A stretch of DNA of 64,000 nt. It comes from Enterovibrio coralii. Its GTDB lineage: Bacteria > Pseudomonadota > Gammaproteobacteria > Enterobacterales > Vibrionaceae. The notes beneath the pieces were generated by a model, which was given only the letters and a program-made list of their open reading frames with translations, did no database searches and was not told the origin of the DNA. A program made the translations under genes and the position numbers. Where the stretch lies: positions 62,001 through 126,000 of the forward strand of contig NZ_LNTY01000050.1 in the NCBI RefSeq assembly GCF_001559595.1. The letters are read 5' to 3'. This document shows positions 35,599 through 44,775 of the stretch, piece after piece (the first letter of the stretch is position 1; each line of letters begins with the position of its first letter).

Positions 35599-37022
35599 GA
35601 TTTCTCTCCACGCTGAGCGAGCTTTTTCTTTAGCGATGTTTTGGCGAGCTTGGGCTTGGTTCGACATTGCGTCCAACTTCCGAGGTTATTCGGAATAACA
35701 CCGTTCATCTTACGCGCGGTATCAAGTGCCGTGTGATAAACCGTTGGATGGGTTGCCGCGAATGCAAAGCCTTTCATCGCCACTTTTTCGAGTGTGTTAT
35801 TGGCGGCATCCTGGCCGTTCAGCGGTTCATGGTCACTGTCGGCTTTATTTTTTGATTCTTGGCGCAAGCGTTGGAGCAGGGAAGGAATAGGAATCCTTAC
35901 CGGACAAACTTCCTCACAGGCTCCACACAGACTCGATGCAGTGATGAGGTCTTTGGTCTTATCAAGCCCCATCAAATGGGGAGAGATAATTTTTCCAATT
36001 GGTCCCGGATAGACGGTGCCATAAGCATGCCCGCCGATGCGTGTATAAACCGGACAGTGGTTCATGCAAGCACCGCAACGAATACATTGCAGCGTCTTTC
36101 TCATCTCGGTGTCGTGATATGCCTGAGAACGTCCGTTGTCGAGCAAGATAAGATGCACTTCTTTGGGACCATCTAATTCGTTTTCCTTGCGCGGTCCTGA
36201 AATCATGTTGAAGTAGGTGGTGATGACCTGGCCCGTCGCAGAGCGCGTTAATGCGCTGTATAGCGGAGGCACATCCGTTAAGAACTCGACCACCTTTTCA
36301 ATGCCGGTGATGGCGATATGGGTTTCTGGAATCGTGGTACACATGCGCCCATTGCCTTCATTCTCAACAAGGCACAGCGTGCCAGTTTCGGCAACCGCAA
36401 AGTTCACACCGGATACGCCAATTTCAGCATCTTGATATGCTTGGCGTAGCATTCGTCTTCCTGTCTGAATTAAAGAATCGACGTCTGTGGTTGGTTTGAA
36501 GTCGGCAATGTTGTGTTCGAAGGTGTCGGACACCTGCTGCTTGTTTTTGTGAATCGAGGGCATGATGATGTGCGACGGTGTATCGCCATCTAATTGGACG
36601 ATATATTCACCCATGTCACTTTCTAGGCAGTGAACCCCGCGCTTTTCCATGTGGTGGTTAAGCTCAATTTCTTCGCTTACCATGGACTTGCCTTTTACCA
36701 TCAACGTGGCGTGTTTTCGCGTCGCTATCTCCGCGAAGATGGCATTCGCGTCTTCTGCATTTTGCGCCCAGTGAACCTGAATTCCGTTACGAAGGCATTG
36801 CGCTTCTAGCTTTTCTAAAAGCTCGGGGAGTTTGCTTAAACACCGTTGACGGATAGCTTCGGCGCGATCTCTTACCGCTTTCTCTTCTGTTTTGTCTGGA
36901 AACGCTTCAACGCGTTTGTTGCGCAGGTAATCCATAGCACCGCGAAAATTCTGTCTCAACGCGTGATCTGCGAGGGCTTCTTTCGCTTGCTCATGAATAC
37001 GTTCAGGCGAGTTATGGCTCAT
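35595..37022 (-). CDS. lldF: L-lactate utilisation protein F (LUD and Fe-S domains)
   Basis: The 475-residue middle subunit of LldEFG. The N-terminal two thirds is a LUD domain (FAVAETGTLCLVENEGNGR, GMLRQ-like start region VKGKSMVSEEI). The C-terminal part has two 4Fe-4S motifs, CIRCGACMNHCPVY and CGACEEVCPVRI, and a DUF3390-like tail. The length agrees with LutB/LldF. It overlaps lldE by 11 bases and lldG by 4, so the three are translated as one unit. Confidence 0.9.
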   Translation of the reverse strand: MSHNSPERIHEQAKEALADHALRQNFRGAMDYLRNKRVEAFPDKTEEKAVRDRAEAIRQRCLSKLPELLEKLEAQCLRNGIQVHWAQNAEDANAIFAEIATRKHATLMVKGKSMVSEEIELNHHMEKRGVHCLESDMGEYIVQLDGDTPSHIIMPSIHKNKQQVSDTFEHNIADFKPTTDVDSLIQTGRRMLRQAYQDAEIGVSGVNFAVAETGTLCLVENEGNGRMCTTIPETHIAITGIEKVVEFLTDVPPLYSALTRSATGQVITTYFNMISGPRKENELDGPKEVHLILLDNGRSQAYHDTEMRKTLQCIRCGACMNHCPVYTRIGGHAYGTVYPGPIGKIISPHLMGLDKTKDLITASSLCGACEEVCPVRIPIPSLLQRLRQESKNKADSDHEPLNGQDAANNTLEKVAMKGFAFAATHPTVYHTALDTARKMNGVIPNNLGSWTQCRTKPKLAKTSLKKKLAQRGEKS

Positions 37023-37791
37023 GACTTACCTCCAACAACACCCGTGCGCTCTGCGAGAAAACGAGCAATGTGTCGGCCTTTAAACGTTTGGCTTGGTACT
37101 CTAGCGCGCCGTTTATATTGAGCATACAGCCCCAATCCGCACTGATGAACTCTATGGCTCCAGTCTCACGTAAGTGTCGAGATTTATCCTCCACCATCGC
37201 TTCACTAATGTTGGGATGGCGAACCGAGAAAGTGCCACCAAATCCGCAGCATTCTTGCTCGTAATTTACTTGCTTAACATCAACCTTGTTCAGTTGATTG
37301 AGAAGGTGCGCGCTGTGAGTATGGACATTCATTTCTCTACGAGCGGCACAGGAGGTATGCACGACAATCTGGGTCGGGTCGCCAACATCTTCAAGACGAA
37401 TATGGCAAACACAACTGAGAAATTCAGTGAACTCAAAGACGCGATCTGCAAATGCCAAAGCTTCTGCTTCTTTCGGTTGATCTTTAAACAACCTTGGATA
37501 GTGATGCACCATCATTCCGCCGCAAGATCCAGACAGGATGACGATAGGATAGGGCTCTGGAAACAATGCCATTTGGGATTGGGCAACCTGAATGGCTTCT
37601 TGGGTATAGCCGGAAGAATAAGCAGGCTGCCCACAACAGGTTTGCTTTGGAATATAAATGACCTCAATGCCTATCGTCTCCAACATGGCAATGGCATCGA
37701 TTCCTGTATCAGGATCAAACGCATCAACCAGACAAGTGGCATAGAGATAAACCTTCTCAGGTTTTGCTGGGTACATTCGAGGGGATGACAT
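37012..37791 (-). CDS. lldE: L-lactate utilisation protein E (CCG domains)
   Basis: The 259-residue first subunit of the LldEFG L-lactate oxidising complex. It has two cysteine-rich CCG domains, visible as TCCGQPAYSSG and QECCGFGGTFSVRH, each with upstream Cys ligands (YATCLVD, HTSCAARRE). These bind a non-cubane 4Fe-4S centre. It is the first gene of the lactate operon and is divergent from a LysR gene 153 bases away. No lactate permease gene is present in this window. Confidence 0.9.
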   Translation of the reverse strand: MSSPRMYPAKPEKVYLYATCLVDAFDPDTGIDAIAMLETIGIEVIYIPKQTCCGQPAYSSGYTQEAIQVAQSQMALFPEPYPIVILSGSCGGMMVHHYPRLFKDQPKEAEALAFADRVFEFTEFLSCVCHIRLEDVGDPTQIVVHTSCAARREMNVHTHSAHLLNQLNKVDVKQVNYEQECCGFGGTFSVRHPNISEAMVEDKSRHLRETGAIEFISADWGCMLNINGALEYQAKRLKADTLLVFSQSARVLLEVSHEP

Positions 37792-37918
37792 TAGGCGTCC
37801 TCGCTAACATTGCTCGTTATTGGTCGCGCTTTTTTATTTTTGGGTTCTATCAAGGATATAGCGCGTTCAGAAAAGCATAGGAGGTTGAGATTTGAGAATA
37901 AATAGCATTAAATGAAAT

Positions 37919-37943
37919 GATTATTTCCAAAATAGGAATAATG
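37919..37943. promoter_or_regulatory. Imperfect inverted repeat before the LysR gene
   Basis: ATTATTTCC and GGAATAAT flank AAAATA immediately upstream of ATG 37945, in the gap shared with lldE. LysR proteins often bind such a site between themselves and a divergent target, so it may be an autoregulatory or lactate-operon site. One arm carries an extra T. Confidence 0.35.
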
Positions 37944-37944
37944 A

Positions 37945-38850
37945 ATGAAAACCGATGACGCAATACTCTTTGCTGACGTTGCAGAGCTAGGTTCATTCAA
38001 GCTTGCTGCGGATAAGCTTGGTTTGGCGAACTCCGTTGTGAGTAAGCGAATTCAGCGGCTTGAGAAGGATCTCGGCGTACAACTTCTGCATCGAACTACG
38101 CGAAAGTTGTCACTGACTGAAGCGGGGCTATCTCTTTTACCGACAGCAAAGCGTCTTGCTCAGCTCAGTATTGATGCTGTCGAATCTGTGAATCAGCTCT
38201 CGTCGGAAATGAAGGGTAGGCTAAATGTGTCGGTCCCTACCATTTCCGGTGATCTCCTGCTTGCAGAGGCTATAGCTGAATTCACCAGTTTGCATGAGGG
38301 GCTGAGGATTGATGTCACGTTGAGCAATCGCTTTGTAGACCTCATCGACGAAGGGTATGACTTGGCGATTAGGACGGGTTATCTTGAAGATTCCAGCCTT
38401 GTTGCGCGACATATCCTGGATTCACAATGGATAGTGTGTGCCTCGCCAGAATATGTAGCAAAGCATGGGCGACCAGATTCACCGGATGCTTTACGAAACC
38501 ATAATTGTCTTCACTACACCTACCAATCGACTGGAGCCGGAGATTGGGAGTTTTTTGCGTCAGGTACTGACGACAAGCGCATCGTTAAAGTCTCGGGCAA
38601 CTTTTCTACAAACAATGCAGCGGCACTACGGAAAGCAGCACTTGCTGGTCATGGCATTGTGTATGTACCGAGATGTTTGGTGTATCACGACATACAAGAG
38701 GGGACGTTGATGGATTTGTTACCTAAGCAGGTCGCGAAGAAGTTGGGAATCTATGCGGTTTATCCTTATACCAAACACCCTTCTCAAAAGGTTAAAGCAC
38801 TGATCGAGCATGTTCGGCAGCGTTACCTCGATATTGCTTACTACTTTTAA
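37945..38850 (+). CDS. LysR family transcriptional regulator
   Basis: A 301-residue LysR protein. The N-terminal winged helix is AELGSFKLAADKLGLANSVV with the recognition helix VVSKRIQRLEKDL, and the C-terminal periplasmic-binding-like co-inducer domain begins at about residue 90. Its type (VPTISGDLLLAEAIAEF, FVDLIDEGYDLAIRTG) is the large DsdC/CrgA-like subgroup. It is divergent from the lldE operon with a 153-base gap, the usual position for the regulator of that operon. Whether lactate is the inducer is inference. Confidence 0.85.
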   Translation: MKTDDAILFADVAELGSFKLAADKLGLANSVVSKRIQRLEKDLGVQLLHRTTRKLSLTEAGLSLLPTAKRLAQLSIDAVESVNQLSSEMKGRLNVSVPTISGDLLLAEAIAEFTSLHEGLRIDVTLSNRFVDLIDEGYDLAIRTGYLEDSSLVARHILDSQWIVCASPEYVAKHGRPDSPDALRNHNCLHYTYQSTGAGDWEFFASGTDDKRIVKVSGNFSTNNAAALRKAALAGHGIVYVPRCLVYHDIQEGTLMDLLPKQVAKKLGIYAVYPYTKHPSQKVKALIEHVRQRYLDIAYYF

Positions 38851-38870
38851 GCGACGCATAGTTTTCTGCA

Positions 38871-38903
38871 ACAAAAGAAAAAGCCGCCTCACAAGAAGCG
38901 GCT
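38871..38903 (-). terminator. Intrinsic terminator of the HDOD gene
   Basis: On the minus strand AGCCGC (from 38903) pairs with GCGGCT (38887-38882), and the tail TTTTTCTTTTG follows. It lies 24 bases after the HDOD gene's stop codon. Confidence 0.75.
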
Positions 38904-38926
38904 CTCAAATATGCAGTCTTACCTGA

Positions 38927-39751
38927 TTAAACCAGTGAGCGCGCCATCTCGCGACCAATGCCTCGGTTATTGTCCATCACATCGAGTAAGTCTTCGTCGA
39001 GCCCTAACATGCTGTACTCAAGCTGATGGTTGAGCCACGTCTGTCTTGCTTCATCATTCGAGAGCTTGTCCCAATTTTCATCGATCTTACGTGACAGATT
39101 AATGATCGCTGCAAGTTGTGAAAATTCATCACCTTGCACCGCAGCATACTGATGAGCGATTGCATTGATCAGTTTGTCTGCAAACTTCCAATTCTTAGCA
39201 AGTGCACCGCCAAGTTGCGCGCAGTCAGTGTCTAATACAACACGTTGTGCTTCATCCTTAGTTTTACCTGCTTCAACATGCAGTTCGATCTTCGCAGCTT
39301 TGTCTGGATAAACCGTGTAGATAAGCAAATCACCGATGTTATGAAGCATGCCGGCAGTAAACGCTTCATTCGGGTCAGCTTTCACTTCTTTGGCAATGAC
39401 TTTACAAAGCGTTGCAACTTCAAAAGTAGTTCCCCAAAACTCATTCAGGTCAAAGCCTTCGATTTTAGGGAAAGTACTCATTAAAGCTGATGCTGTCACC
39501 AATGTTCTGATTGGGCCTAAACCCAACCGAATAACGGCTTCATCCACTGAAGCCACGGCTCTACCGCGGCCAAAGTGTGCAGAATTTGATAGTCGAAGCA
39601 CCCTAGCGCTGATGACCTGATCCAAAGCAATCTTGTCAGAAATTTGGGTCATGTCTGAATTGTCGCTGTTCACCAAGTCCATGAGTTCTTGAACGACTTT
39701 GGGAATTTTTGGAAGCTTGTCTACGTGAGAAAGTAATGCGTCCGTGGCCAT
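38927..39751 (-). CDS. HDOD domain protein
   Basis: A 274-residue protein consisting of one HDOD domain, the HD-related output domain found in signalling proteins. KLPKIPKVVQELMDLVNSD is the conserved start, AVIRLGLGPIRTLVTASALM the middle, and AGMLHNIGDLLIYTVYPDKA contains the HNIGDLL hallmark. The metal-binding HD pair is not complete, as usual for HDOD, so phosphodiesterase activity is not expected. GGAG precedes ATG 39751 by 7 bases. Such proteins act in chemotaxis, type IV pilus or c-di-GMP control, but the partner here is unknown. Confidence 0.85.
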   Translation of the reverse strand: MATDALLSHVDKLPKIPKVVQELMDLVNSDNSDMTQISDKIALDQVISARVLRLSNSAHFGRGRAVASVDEAVIRLGLGPIRTLVTASALMSTFPKIEGFDLNEFWGTTFEVATLCKVIAKEVKADPNEAFTAGMLHNIGDLLIYTVYPDKAAKIELHVEAGKTKDEAQRVVLDTDCAQLGGALAKNWKFADKLINAIAHQYAAVQGDEFSQLAAIINLSRKIDENWDKLSNDEARQTWLNHQLEYSMLGLDEDLLDVMDNNRGIGREMARSLV

Positions 39752-39840
39752 ATTAGACTCCGCTGTGTAACCATGAGTTAAATATAGAACAGAGTATCAA
39801 TAATGCGCCGGAATTTTATATGTAAGACATTGACGGGTAT

Positions 39841-39863
39841 AAAAAACCCCGAAGAAATCGGGG
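39841..39863 (-). terminator. Intrinsic terminator of the DUF3581 gene
   Basis: CCCCGA (39847-39852) and TCGGGG (39858-39863) pair around AGAAA, and on the minus strand the stem is followed by TTTTTTATA. It lies 19 bases after the stop at 39882. Confidence 0.8.
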
Positions 39864-39881
39864 CAGTTGTTACATTCGTTT

Positions 39882-40601
39882 TTAAACTGCCTGAGCAGAC
39901 AAAAATTCTGATTTGCGGCAATTGAACTTGTCTACCAGCGCTTCTACAGCGGTTTGTTCGTATTCACGAAGACCACTACACACCATGGTCTTTTTACCTT
40001 CACCGATGATTTCGCCATTCTCTTTAAAGCAAAACGCCAGCGTCACAGTGCCGCGTTTACCCGAAACATCCATGATGGAATCTGTTAGCTCAACGGTAGG
40101 GCATTTGAAGTCAAGGTGATGGAAGTTTAATTCCATGCTTTCGTAGATCACCAGTGGGCGTTCTGGGTTAATCATCATGCCGCTGTCTTCCATCAAAGGC
40201 ACCATGATGTGTGGGAAGTTCATGCCTGAAAACTTCACGTAGTTTTCTGCCACACAGGCCGCCAAAGATTCATCGACAAGGTTATCGCCTTCACGCGACA
40301 TCGTGAGATAAAGCTTGCCGTTGGTGTCAGTCACTTCAAGACCGCCACATTCAGAATCGCGAAATTCTAAGCCAACGTTGTCAGAGATCATGCCAGCAAA
40401 AGAGACACGCATTTTTTGGCTGATGCCAGCTTTAGCAAGCAATACAGAGAAAAGCAGATCACCCGGTACACAGAATCGCTTTGAATCTTCATCGTGGATA
40501 GGGTTGAAATCGCCAGCGACGAGTTTTGCAAAGTGGCTTGCTTGTTTACGCGTAAATACGAACTGACCGTTGCTCTGACTGAAGTAATTGTTTAGCTGCA
40601 T
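39882..40601 (-). CDS. DUF3581 family protein
   Basis: A 239-residue soluble protein of the DUF3581 family, found mainly in marine gammaproteobacteria. The N-terminus (FVFTRKQASHFAKLVAGDFNPIHDEDSKRFCVPGDLLF) looks like a hotdog-fold MaoC-like hydratase segment, including the GDFNPIH-type motif of that fold. The C-terminal half has a second hotdog-like repeat. A GTG at 40625 is in frame, but ATG 40601 is the likely start, since the extra residues are low in complexity. Function is unknown. A role in fatty acyl chemistry is only suggested by the fold. Confidence 0.7.
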   Translation of the reverse strand: MQLNNYFSQSNGQFVFTRKQASHFAKLVAGDFNPIHDEDSKRFCVPGDLLFSVLLAKAGISQKMRVSFAGMISDNVGLEFRDSECGGLEVTDTNGKLYLTMSREGDNLVDESLAACVAENYVKFSGMNFPHIMVPLMEDSGMMINPERPLVIYESMELNFHHLDFKCPTVELTDSIMDVSGKRGTVTLAFCFKENGEIIGEGKKTMVCSGLREYEQTAVEALVDKFNCRKSEFLSAQAV

Positions 40602-40752
40602 GTTCTTGTTCTGGTGGTTGTACACAGTTTAAGTTGGGACGCATTGTAACTGACTAAACTGAATTTAATGGTCTAGCCAGTTGGACGACCTGGAATTGGT
40701 TGAAAAATGACACTTTTCCCCGTCATTCTGTGGCTTTTGCTGGTGGAGCTAC

Positions 40753-41202
40753 TTACAAAATATGCCCCTGATAAATGCGCTCAAATGTCTTGTTTTGAAG
40801 ACTAGGCACCATTGTTTTGGGGAAGAAGATAAGTTCAGGTAGTTTTTCCAAAGGCATCCAAACCATGCCTATCTGGTCTTTGTCGAGTTCTTGTGGTGTC
40901 GTCACCGGTTCAAAGTGTTTGGCTTCAACGAATAACTCTATCTGGTGCAAGTGTTCTGGTAAGTAGGTTGTGTCGAGAAGATCAGCGATAACTTCTCGGA
41001 CAAAAAGCACGTCGCCCATTTCCGCTTTTCCGCCCGTTTCTTCAAGCAATTCTCGGTCGAATGCTTCTGAGAGCGTTTCATTATGTTGAATGCCGCCACC
41101 GGGAAGGATATACCACAAACCACGATCATCACGGTGTTCTGCGAGAAGAATCGAATCCTCGCGATAGCAAACGGCGCGCACCGACACTCTTAAAGGATGC
41201 AT
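40753..41202 (-). CDS. NUDIX hydrolase
   Basis: A 149-residue pyrophosphatase. The NUDIX box reads GGGIQHNETLSEAFDRELLE followed by ETGG, matching G-x5-E-x7-R-E-U-x-E-E-x-G-U, so the metal-binding glutamates are all present. LWYILPGGG precedes it. The substrate, a nucleoside diphosphate derivative, cannot be deduced. GGAG sits 5 bases before ATG 41202. It is a single gene between DUF3581 and the GGDEF operon. Confidence 0.85.
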   Translation of the reverse strand: MHPLRVSVRAVCYREDSILLAEHRDDRGLWYILPGGGIQHNETLSEAFDRELLEETGGKAEMGDVLFVREVIADLLDTTYLPEHLHQIELFVEAKHFEPVTTPQELDKDQIGMVWMPLEKLPELIFFPKTMVPSLQNKTFERIYQGHIL

Positions 41203-41279
41203 CTATTCTCCAACGTCCATATTGATAGCTTATGGTACAAACCTTACTAGCCAGAGAAGCCCCGTCAAGGGCGCATGGC

Positions 41280-42926
41280 TTATTTGTGGGTTGAGAGCGT
41301 TTTGCTGTCGGCAGTTTTGGTTTCGTCGGGCTCGTAGAATTTGTAGAAGTTTTTGCCGTGGTTTTTCACGTAGTACATGGCTTCGTCGGCTTTCTCGATT
41401 AGCGAACTGATGGTGCTGTCGTTATCAGGGTAGAGGCTGATGCCAATACTGGAGCCGACAGTCGCCGTTTGTTCGTGCCCAATTTCAATCGGCAAAGAGA
41501 CTTGATGCTGAAGGTCAGCGGCAATGTCTGATACTGCTGTTTCGTAGCTTGGGTTGTAAGAGAAGCCAATTAAGAACTCGTCGCCACCCCAGCGAGCCAC
41601 GACATCAGACCCTCTGAAGAACTGTTTTATCCGCCTCGCTACCTCGATAATGACTTTGTCACCCGCATCGTGGCCGTAAGTGTCGTTTACGTGTTTGAAG
41701 CCATCTAAGTCGATCATCAGCACCGCGAAATTACGCTGTTTCTTTTCCGCTTCAACGACAGAGTTTTCAAGCTTATTCATGCCTGCTCGGCGGTTAAGCA
41801 GCAGGGTAATGGCATCGTGCTCTGCTTCGTAAATGATGTTCTGCTCACGCTCAGCCCGTTCAGTGATGTCGTATACAACGACCTCCAATAAGCTGTCATC
41901 AGGGTTGTTGATGTCTTCAACTTTGGAGAAAAGGCAGTGTACCCATCGGTCTGCGGCTCTAACTTTGTGGCGAAGTTGAACGTCAATCGCACTGAACTGG
42001 TTACCCGGTTTCGCCCAAAAATCTTCAATAAACTCTTTAATTTCCTGCGGGTCAAAGAAATAACCCGTGAAATCAGATTTGGTAAACCGCTCGGTATCGA
42101 CGATAAAGGTTTGGCCCAATAAACGAAGTAGTGCAGGGTTAGCCACGATCAATTGATTGTTCGCATCAAGAAGGCCTATGCCAGCACTGGCGCGCTCAAA
42201 AATAAGCCGGAATTTTTTCGAGAGGTTTTCGGTTTCGGCACGTAGATCTCGTTCATTGTCGATCTGATTGTTCACCGCATCTAACAAGCCGTTGATGTCT
42301 TTAACCAAAGCACCAATTTCGTTGTTTTGGTGGGCGAGAGGTACGTCGATACGCGTTGAATCACCAGGGGTAATCAAGTGGAATCGATTTGCGATGTTCT
42401 TCATCGGTTCCGTCAGGATTTTGTTGACGATAAACAAGGTAAGAAGCGCAATGATGATCGAATAGGTGACGAGCACGATAACCTGAATCTTTGCTAACGA
42501 AATCGCATTGTTTTCGATGTACTGCTGATTGGGGTACACCAAAAGGTCACCGACGTATTCGGTGTTATCAAAAGGAGAGACGATAGGGAAGACGACGGCA
42601 GTTTCTGACTGGCTGATAACGTCACGATTTTCGAATGACGCGGTTAAACCATCTTGGCTCGTTAAACGCGCGGCAGAAATGATGTCATTGGCTTCCAAGC
42701 CACTTAACACCTCGTCGGCGAGTTCTTTGTTACCGAGGTACAAGGCGATTGATGCAGTTTGCTCTACCGTAGTGATAATTTGCTTAATTTGGCTTCGAGA
42801 GCGGTCAACTTCCTGATGGTACGAGATATAGAACCATATCAACGACGCGATGATTGAGAAGATAACAGCACCGCCGGCCACGCCTCCGGCAACGCGTATA
42901 TGAATCTTTTTATTTAGGATCTTCAA
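41280..42926 (-). CDS. Membrane-bound diguanylate cyclase (sensor, HAMP, PAS, GGDEF)
   Basis: A 548-residue enzyme expected to make cyclic di-GMP from two GTP. Order: a membrane span at about residues 14-36, a periplasmic sensor (CHASE8-like) domain, a second span at about 150-172, HAMP, a PAS domain (FRLIFERASAGIGLLDANNQ) and a C-terminal GGDEF domain. The active-site motif RWGGDEFLIGF is intact, and an inhibitory RxxD site (RGSD) lies five residues before it, so product feedback is likely. It is the third gene of an operon with an outer-membrane barrel and a periplasmic phosphate-binding-like protein and overlaps the latter by 17 bases. The context suggests sensing of a periplasmic ligand. 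Confidence 0.88.
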   Translation of the reverse strand: MKILNKKIHIRVAGGVAGGAVIFSIIASLIWFYISYHQEVDRSRSQIKQIITTVEQTASIALYLGNKELADEVLSGLEANDIISAARLTSQDGLTASFENRDVISQSETAVVFPIVSPFDNTEYVGDLLVYPNQQYIENNAISLAKIQVIVLVTYSIIIALLTLFIVNKILTEPMKNIANRFHLITPGDSTRIDVPLAHQNNEIGALVKDINGLLDAVNNQIDNERDLRAETENLSKKFRLIFERASAGIGLLDANNQLIVANPALLRLLGQTFIVDTERFTKSDFTGYFFDPQEIKEFIEDFWAKPGNQFSAIDVQLRHKVRAADRWVHCLFSKVEDINNPDDSLLEVVVYDITERAEREQNIIYEAEHDAITLLLNRRAGMNKLENSVVEAEKKQRNFAVLMIDLDGFKHVNDTYGHDAGDKVIIEVARRIKQFFRGSDVVARWGGDEFLIGFSYNPSYETAVSDIAADLQHQVSLPIEIGHEQTATVGSSIGISLYPDNDSTISSLIEKADEAMYYVKNHGKNFYKFYEPDETKTADSKTLSTHK

Positions 42927-43344
42927 ATCTAAACACCACTTTTAAGCCGTCGGCCACGTCCGATTCCATGATGTACGCAATTGCGTTTCGATTTTCGCGT
43001 ACGTAGTCAACAACGTCTTTTTCTGAAGGTTTTGCTTGGGGCGGCTCAGCCTTACCTGTAAAGAGAAGCCGTGCCCAGTAAGCATTAATTTGAGCAACAG
43101 ATTTACCAACGAGGCGATTATAAAAGTCCTCACGTAAGGGACTGTTGTCGGGGAGGTCTGTTGTTTTCACTGATGAACCGTCTGGATAAGCGGTATAGCG
43201 TCCCATGTAGAGATCCATGATTTGTCGTGATGATAACTCTTCTACGGGATTGGCTTGGTTGACGACCACGACTAGCCCCGCCTGAGCGGCGTTTGCCCAG
43301 GTTAAGGTGGCGTATGTGAGCAGTGCTAATACTGTTTTCTTCAT
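42910..43344 (-). CDS. Periplasmic phosphate-ABC-binding-like protein
   Basis: A 144-residue secreted protein with a signal peptide ending ANAAQAG (MKKTVLALLTYATLTWANAA). The mature part is a short PstS-like domain: LVVVVNQANPVEELSSRQIM, LYMGRYTAYPDGSSVK and VVDYVRENRNAIAYIM. It is about half the size of a true PstS and has no ABC transporter beside it. The start at ATG 43344 overlaps the porin stop codon, and an earlier start at 43356 lies inside the porin gene. Encoded with a GGDEF enzyme and an outer-membrane barrel, it most likely works as a periplasmic ligand receptor for the cyclase. Confidence 0.8.
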   Translation of the reverse strand: MKKTVLALLTYATLTWANAAQAGLVVVVNQANPVEELSSRQIMDLYMGRYTAYPDGSSVKTTDLPDNSPLREDFYNRLVGKSVAQINAYWARLLFTGKAEPPQAKPSEKDVVDYVRENRNAIAYIMESDVADGLKVVFRFEDPK

Positions 43345-43345
43345 A

Positions 43346-44608
43346 TCAGAACACAAAGCTCAGGCTAATCGAGTAGGTATCAATGTAATCAGGCGCAGCT
43401 GCACTTAGGCCTTGTATGGTCTGCAGCCAGCCCCCAATTTGATCGTTCTTCAACCATGTACGTTCTACTTGTCCTTTTAATGCCATTTGCGGCGTTATAT
43501 CAATGCGTAAACCGAATCCAAGCGTTTCTTGGTCGATAAACCGCGCGTTAACGTTGCTGTTAATCAGTTGATAGGCTTCGGCGACCTGTGAAATAGAAAG
43601 CCCAAACGTAGAAGGGGCAGCTACCTCGTATAGGTCATCGACAGTTTTCGCTTTGGATGCGAACCCATAATAGGTGGTGTTGTTTACGGTGCGTCCCAAA
43701 CTAAAATACCCAGCGGCCAAGTCTGGGAAGAAAGGCCAATCAGCGTCGGTATAGCTCAGTTCAGCTTGGGCGTTCCATAGACCCGATTCGTAGTGTCCAC
43801 CCACGGTGTAATAGGAAACGCGTGTATCTTGGAACATGAAATCGGAAGAAAATGAGGTTGATTCCGGCCACACAGCGGCAATGGTCGGATTGCTATCGAT
43901 GTTTGCGGTCAGGGTTTGAGCGGGTTCACCATCTTTTACTTTTGTCGTTGCCGCAACGGCGGAAAATAACCAATCTTCAAGAGAGTACGTGAACTTTGCG
44001 CCAATCATAGGTGACAGTGTCACCTCATAAGATTCAAATATCGTTTCAATCGTAACGTCTGAGGTGCCGCCAAATAATGTCGCTTCGAAAATACCCTCGC
44101 CAAGTTGGGTGTTGTAAGTGATGTCTCCGCCATCCACATAAGTAATTGGGATGGAGGAATAGAAATCCGTGATGGGTTTGGTCCAAAGATAGGCAAAGCC
44201 GACATCACGATATTCAGAGAGCATGTAGATAGGGGTGGCTATTCGTCCAACTCGGAATGTCAGGTTGGGGTTCGCTTTGTATCTAACAAATGCCCAAGTG
44301 ATGGTTTTATTGAGGTCGTTATCGAGCCTGTCTTGTAAAACACCTTGAACGACCGCATCAAATTGATCAGAGATGTCCGCATTTAGCTGCAAACCCAGTG
44401 ATGAGCCGGGTTTTAAACTCCATTCGTCGTACAGAGCTTCTTTAGTGAGGTCGTATTTGAAACCGAGGTTTTCTGTGCCGGATTTAATGAGGCTGACGTT
44501 ACCGAAACCGCTGACGCGCAAGTTATCGCTCGCGATCGCACTATTGCACGCGAGGAGGGCAACACAAACTGGTCCAAGCAAGCGAGTTTGTCGTGGCAGT
44601 GGCATCAT
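43346..44608 (-). CDS. Outer-membrane beta-barrel (porin-like) protein
   Basis: A 420-residue protein with a signal peptide (PVCVALLACNSAIASD) followed by alternating strands typical of an outer-membrane barrel, such as NLTFRVGRIATPIYMLSEYRDVGFAYLW. It ends with YSISLSFVF, whose terminal Phe is the usual barrel-insertion signal. It heads the operon with the phosphate-binding-like protein and the GGDEF protein. No specific family is recognised beyond general porin similarity. It may allow entry of the ligand sensed downstream. Confidence 0.8.
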   Translation of the reverse strand: MMPLPRQTRLLGPVCVALLACNSAIASDNLRVSGFGNVSLIKSGTENLGFKYDLTKEALYDEWSLKPGSSLGLQLNADISDQFDAVVQGVLQDRLDNDLNKTITWAFVRYKANPNLTFRVGRIATPIYMLSEYRDVGFAYLWTKPITDFYSSIPITYVDGGDITYNTQLGEGIFEATLFGGTSDVTIETIFESYEVTLSPMIGAKFTYSLEDWLFSAVAATTKVKDGEPAQTLTANIDSNPTIAAVWPESTSFSSDFMFQDTRVSYYTVGGHYESGLWNAQAELSYTDADWPFFPDLAAGYFSLGRTVNNTTYYGFASKAKTVDDLYEVAAPSTFGLSISQVAEAYQLINSNVNARFIDQETLGFGLRIDITPQMALKGQVERTWLKNDQIGGWLQTIQGLSAAAPDYIDTYSISLSFVF

Positions 44609-44775
44609 TCGGTATCAAAATCGGTACGTTTATTAAATATAAGACATTTTTCGAATTTCACTGGGTAAATCGCATTACTTAATCGAATTCGACTATGGTC
44701 TAGCCCGCTTGGCCTGTCATGGACTATCCATCAATGTTATAAAGGTTATTAAATTAACGAGATAGGATGCTCTAC

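Noticed and set aside
37174-37788. 204-codon open frame on the plus strand
   Set aside because: It is antisense to lldE, which has conserved CCG motifs in the other strand.
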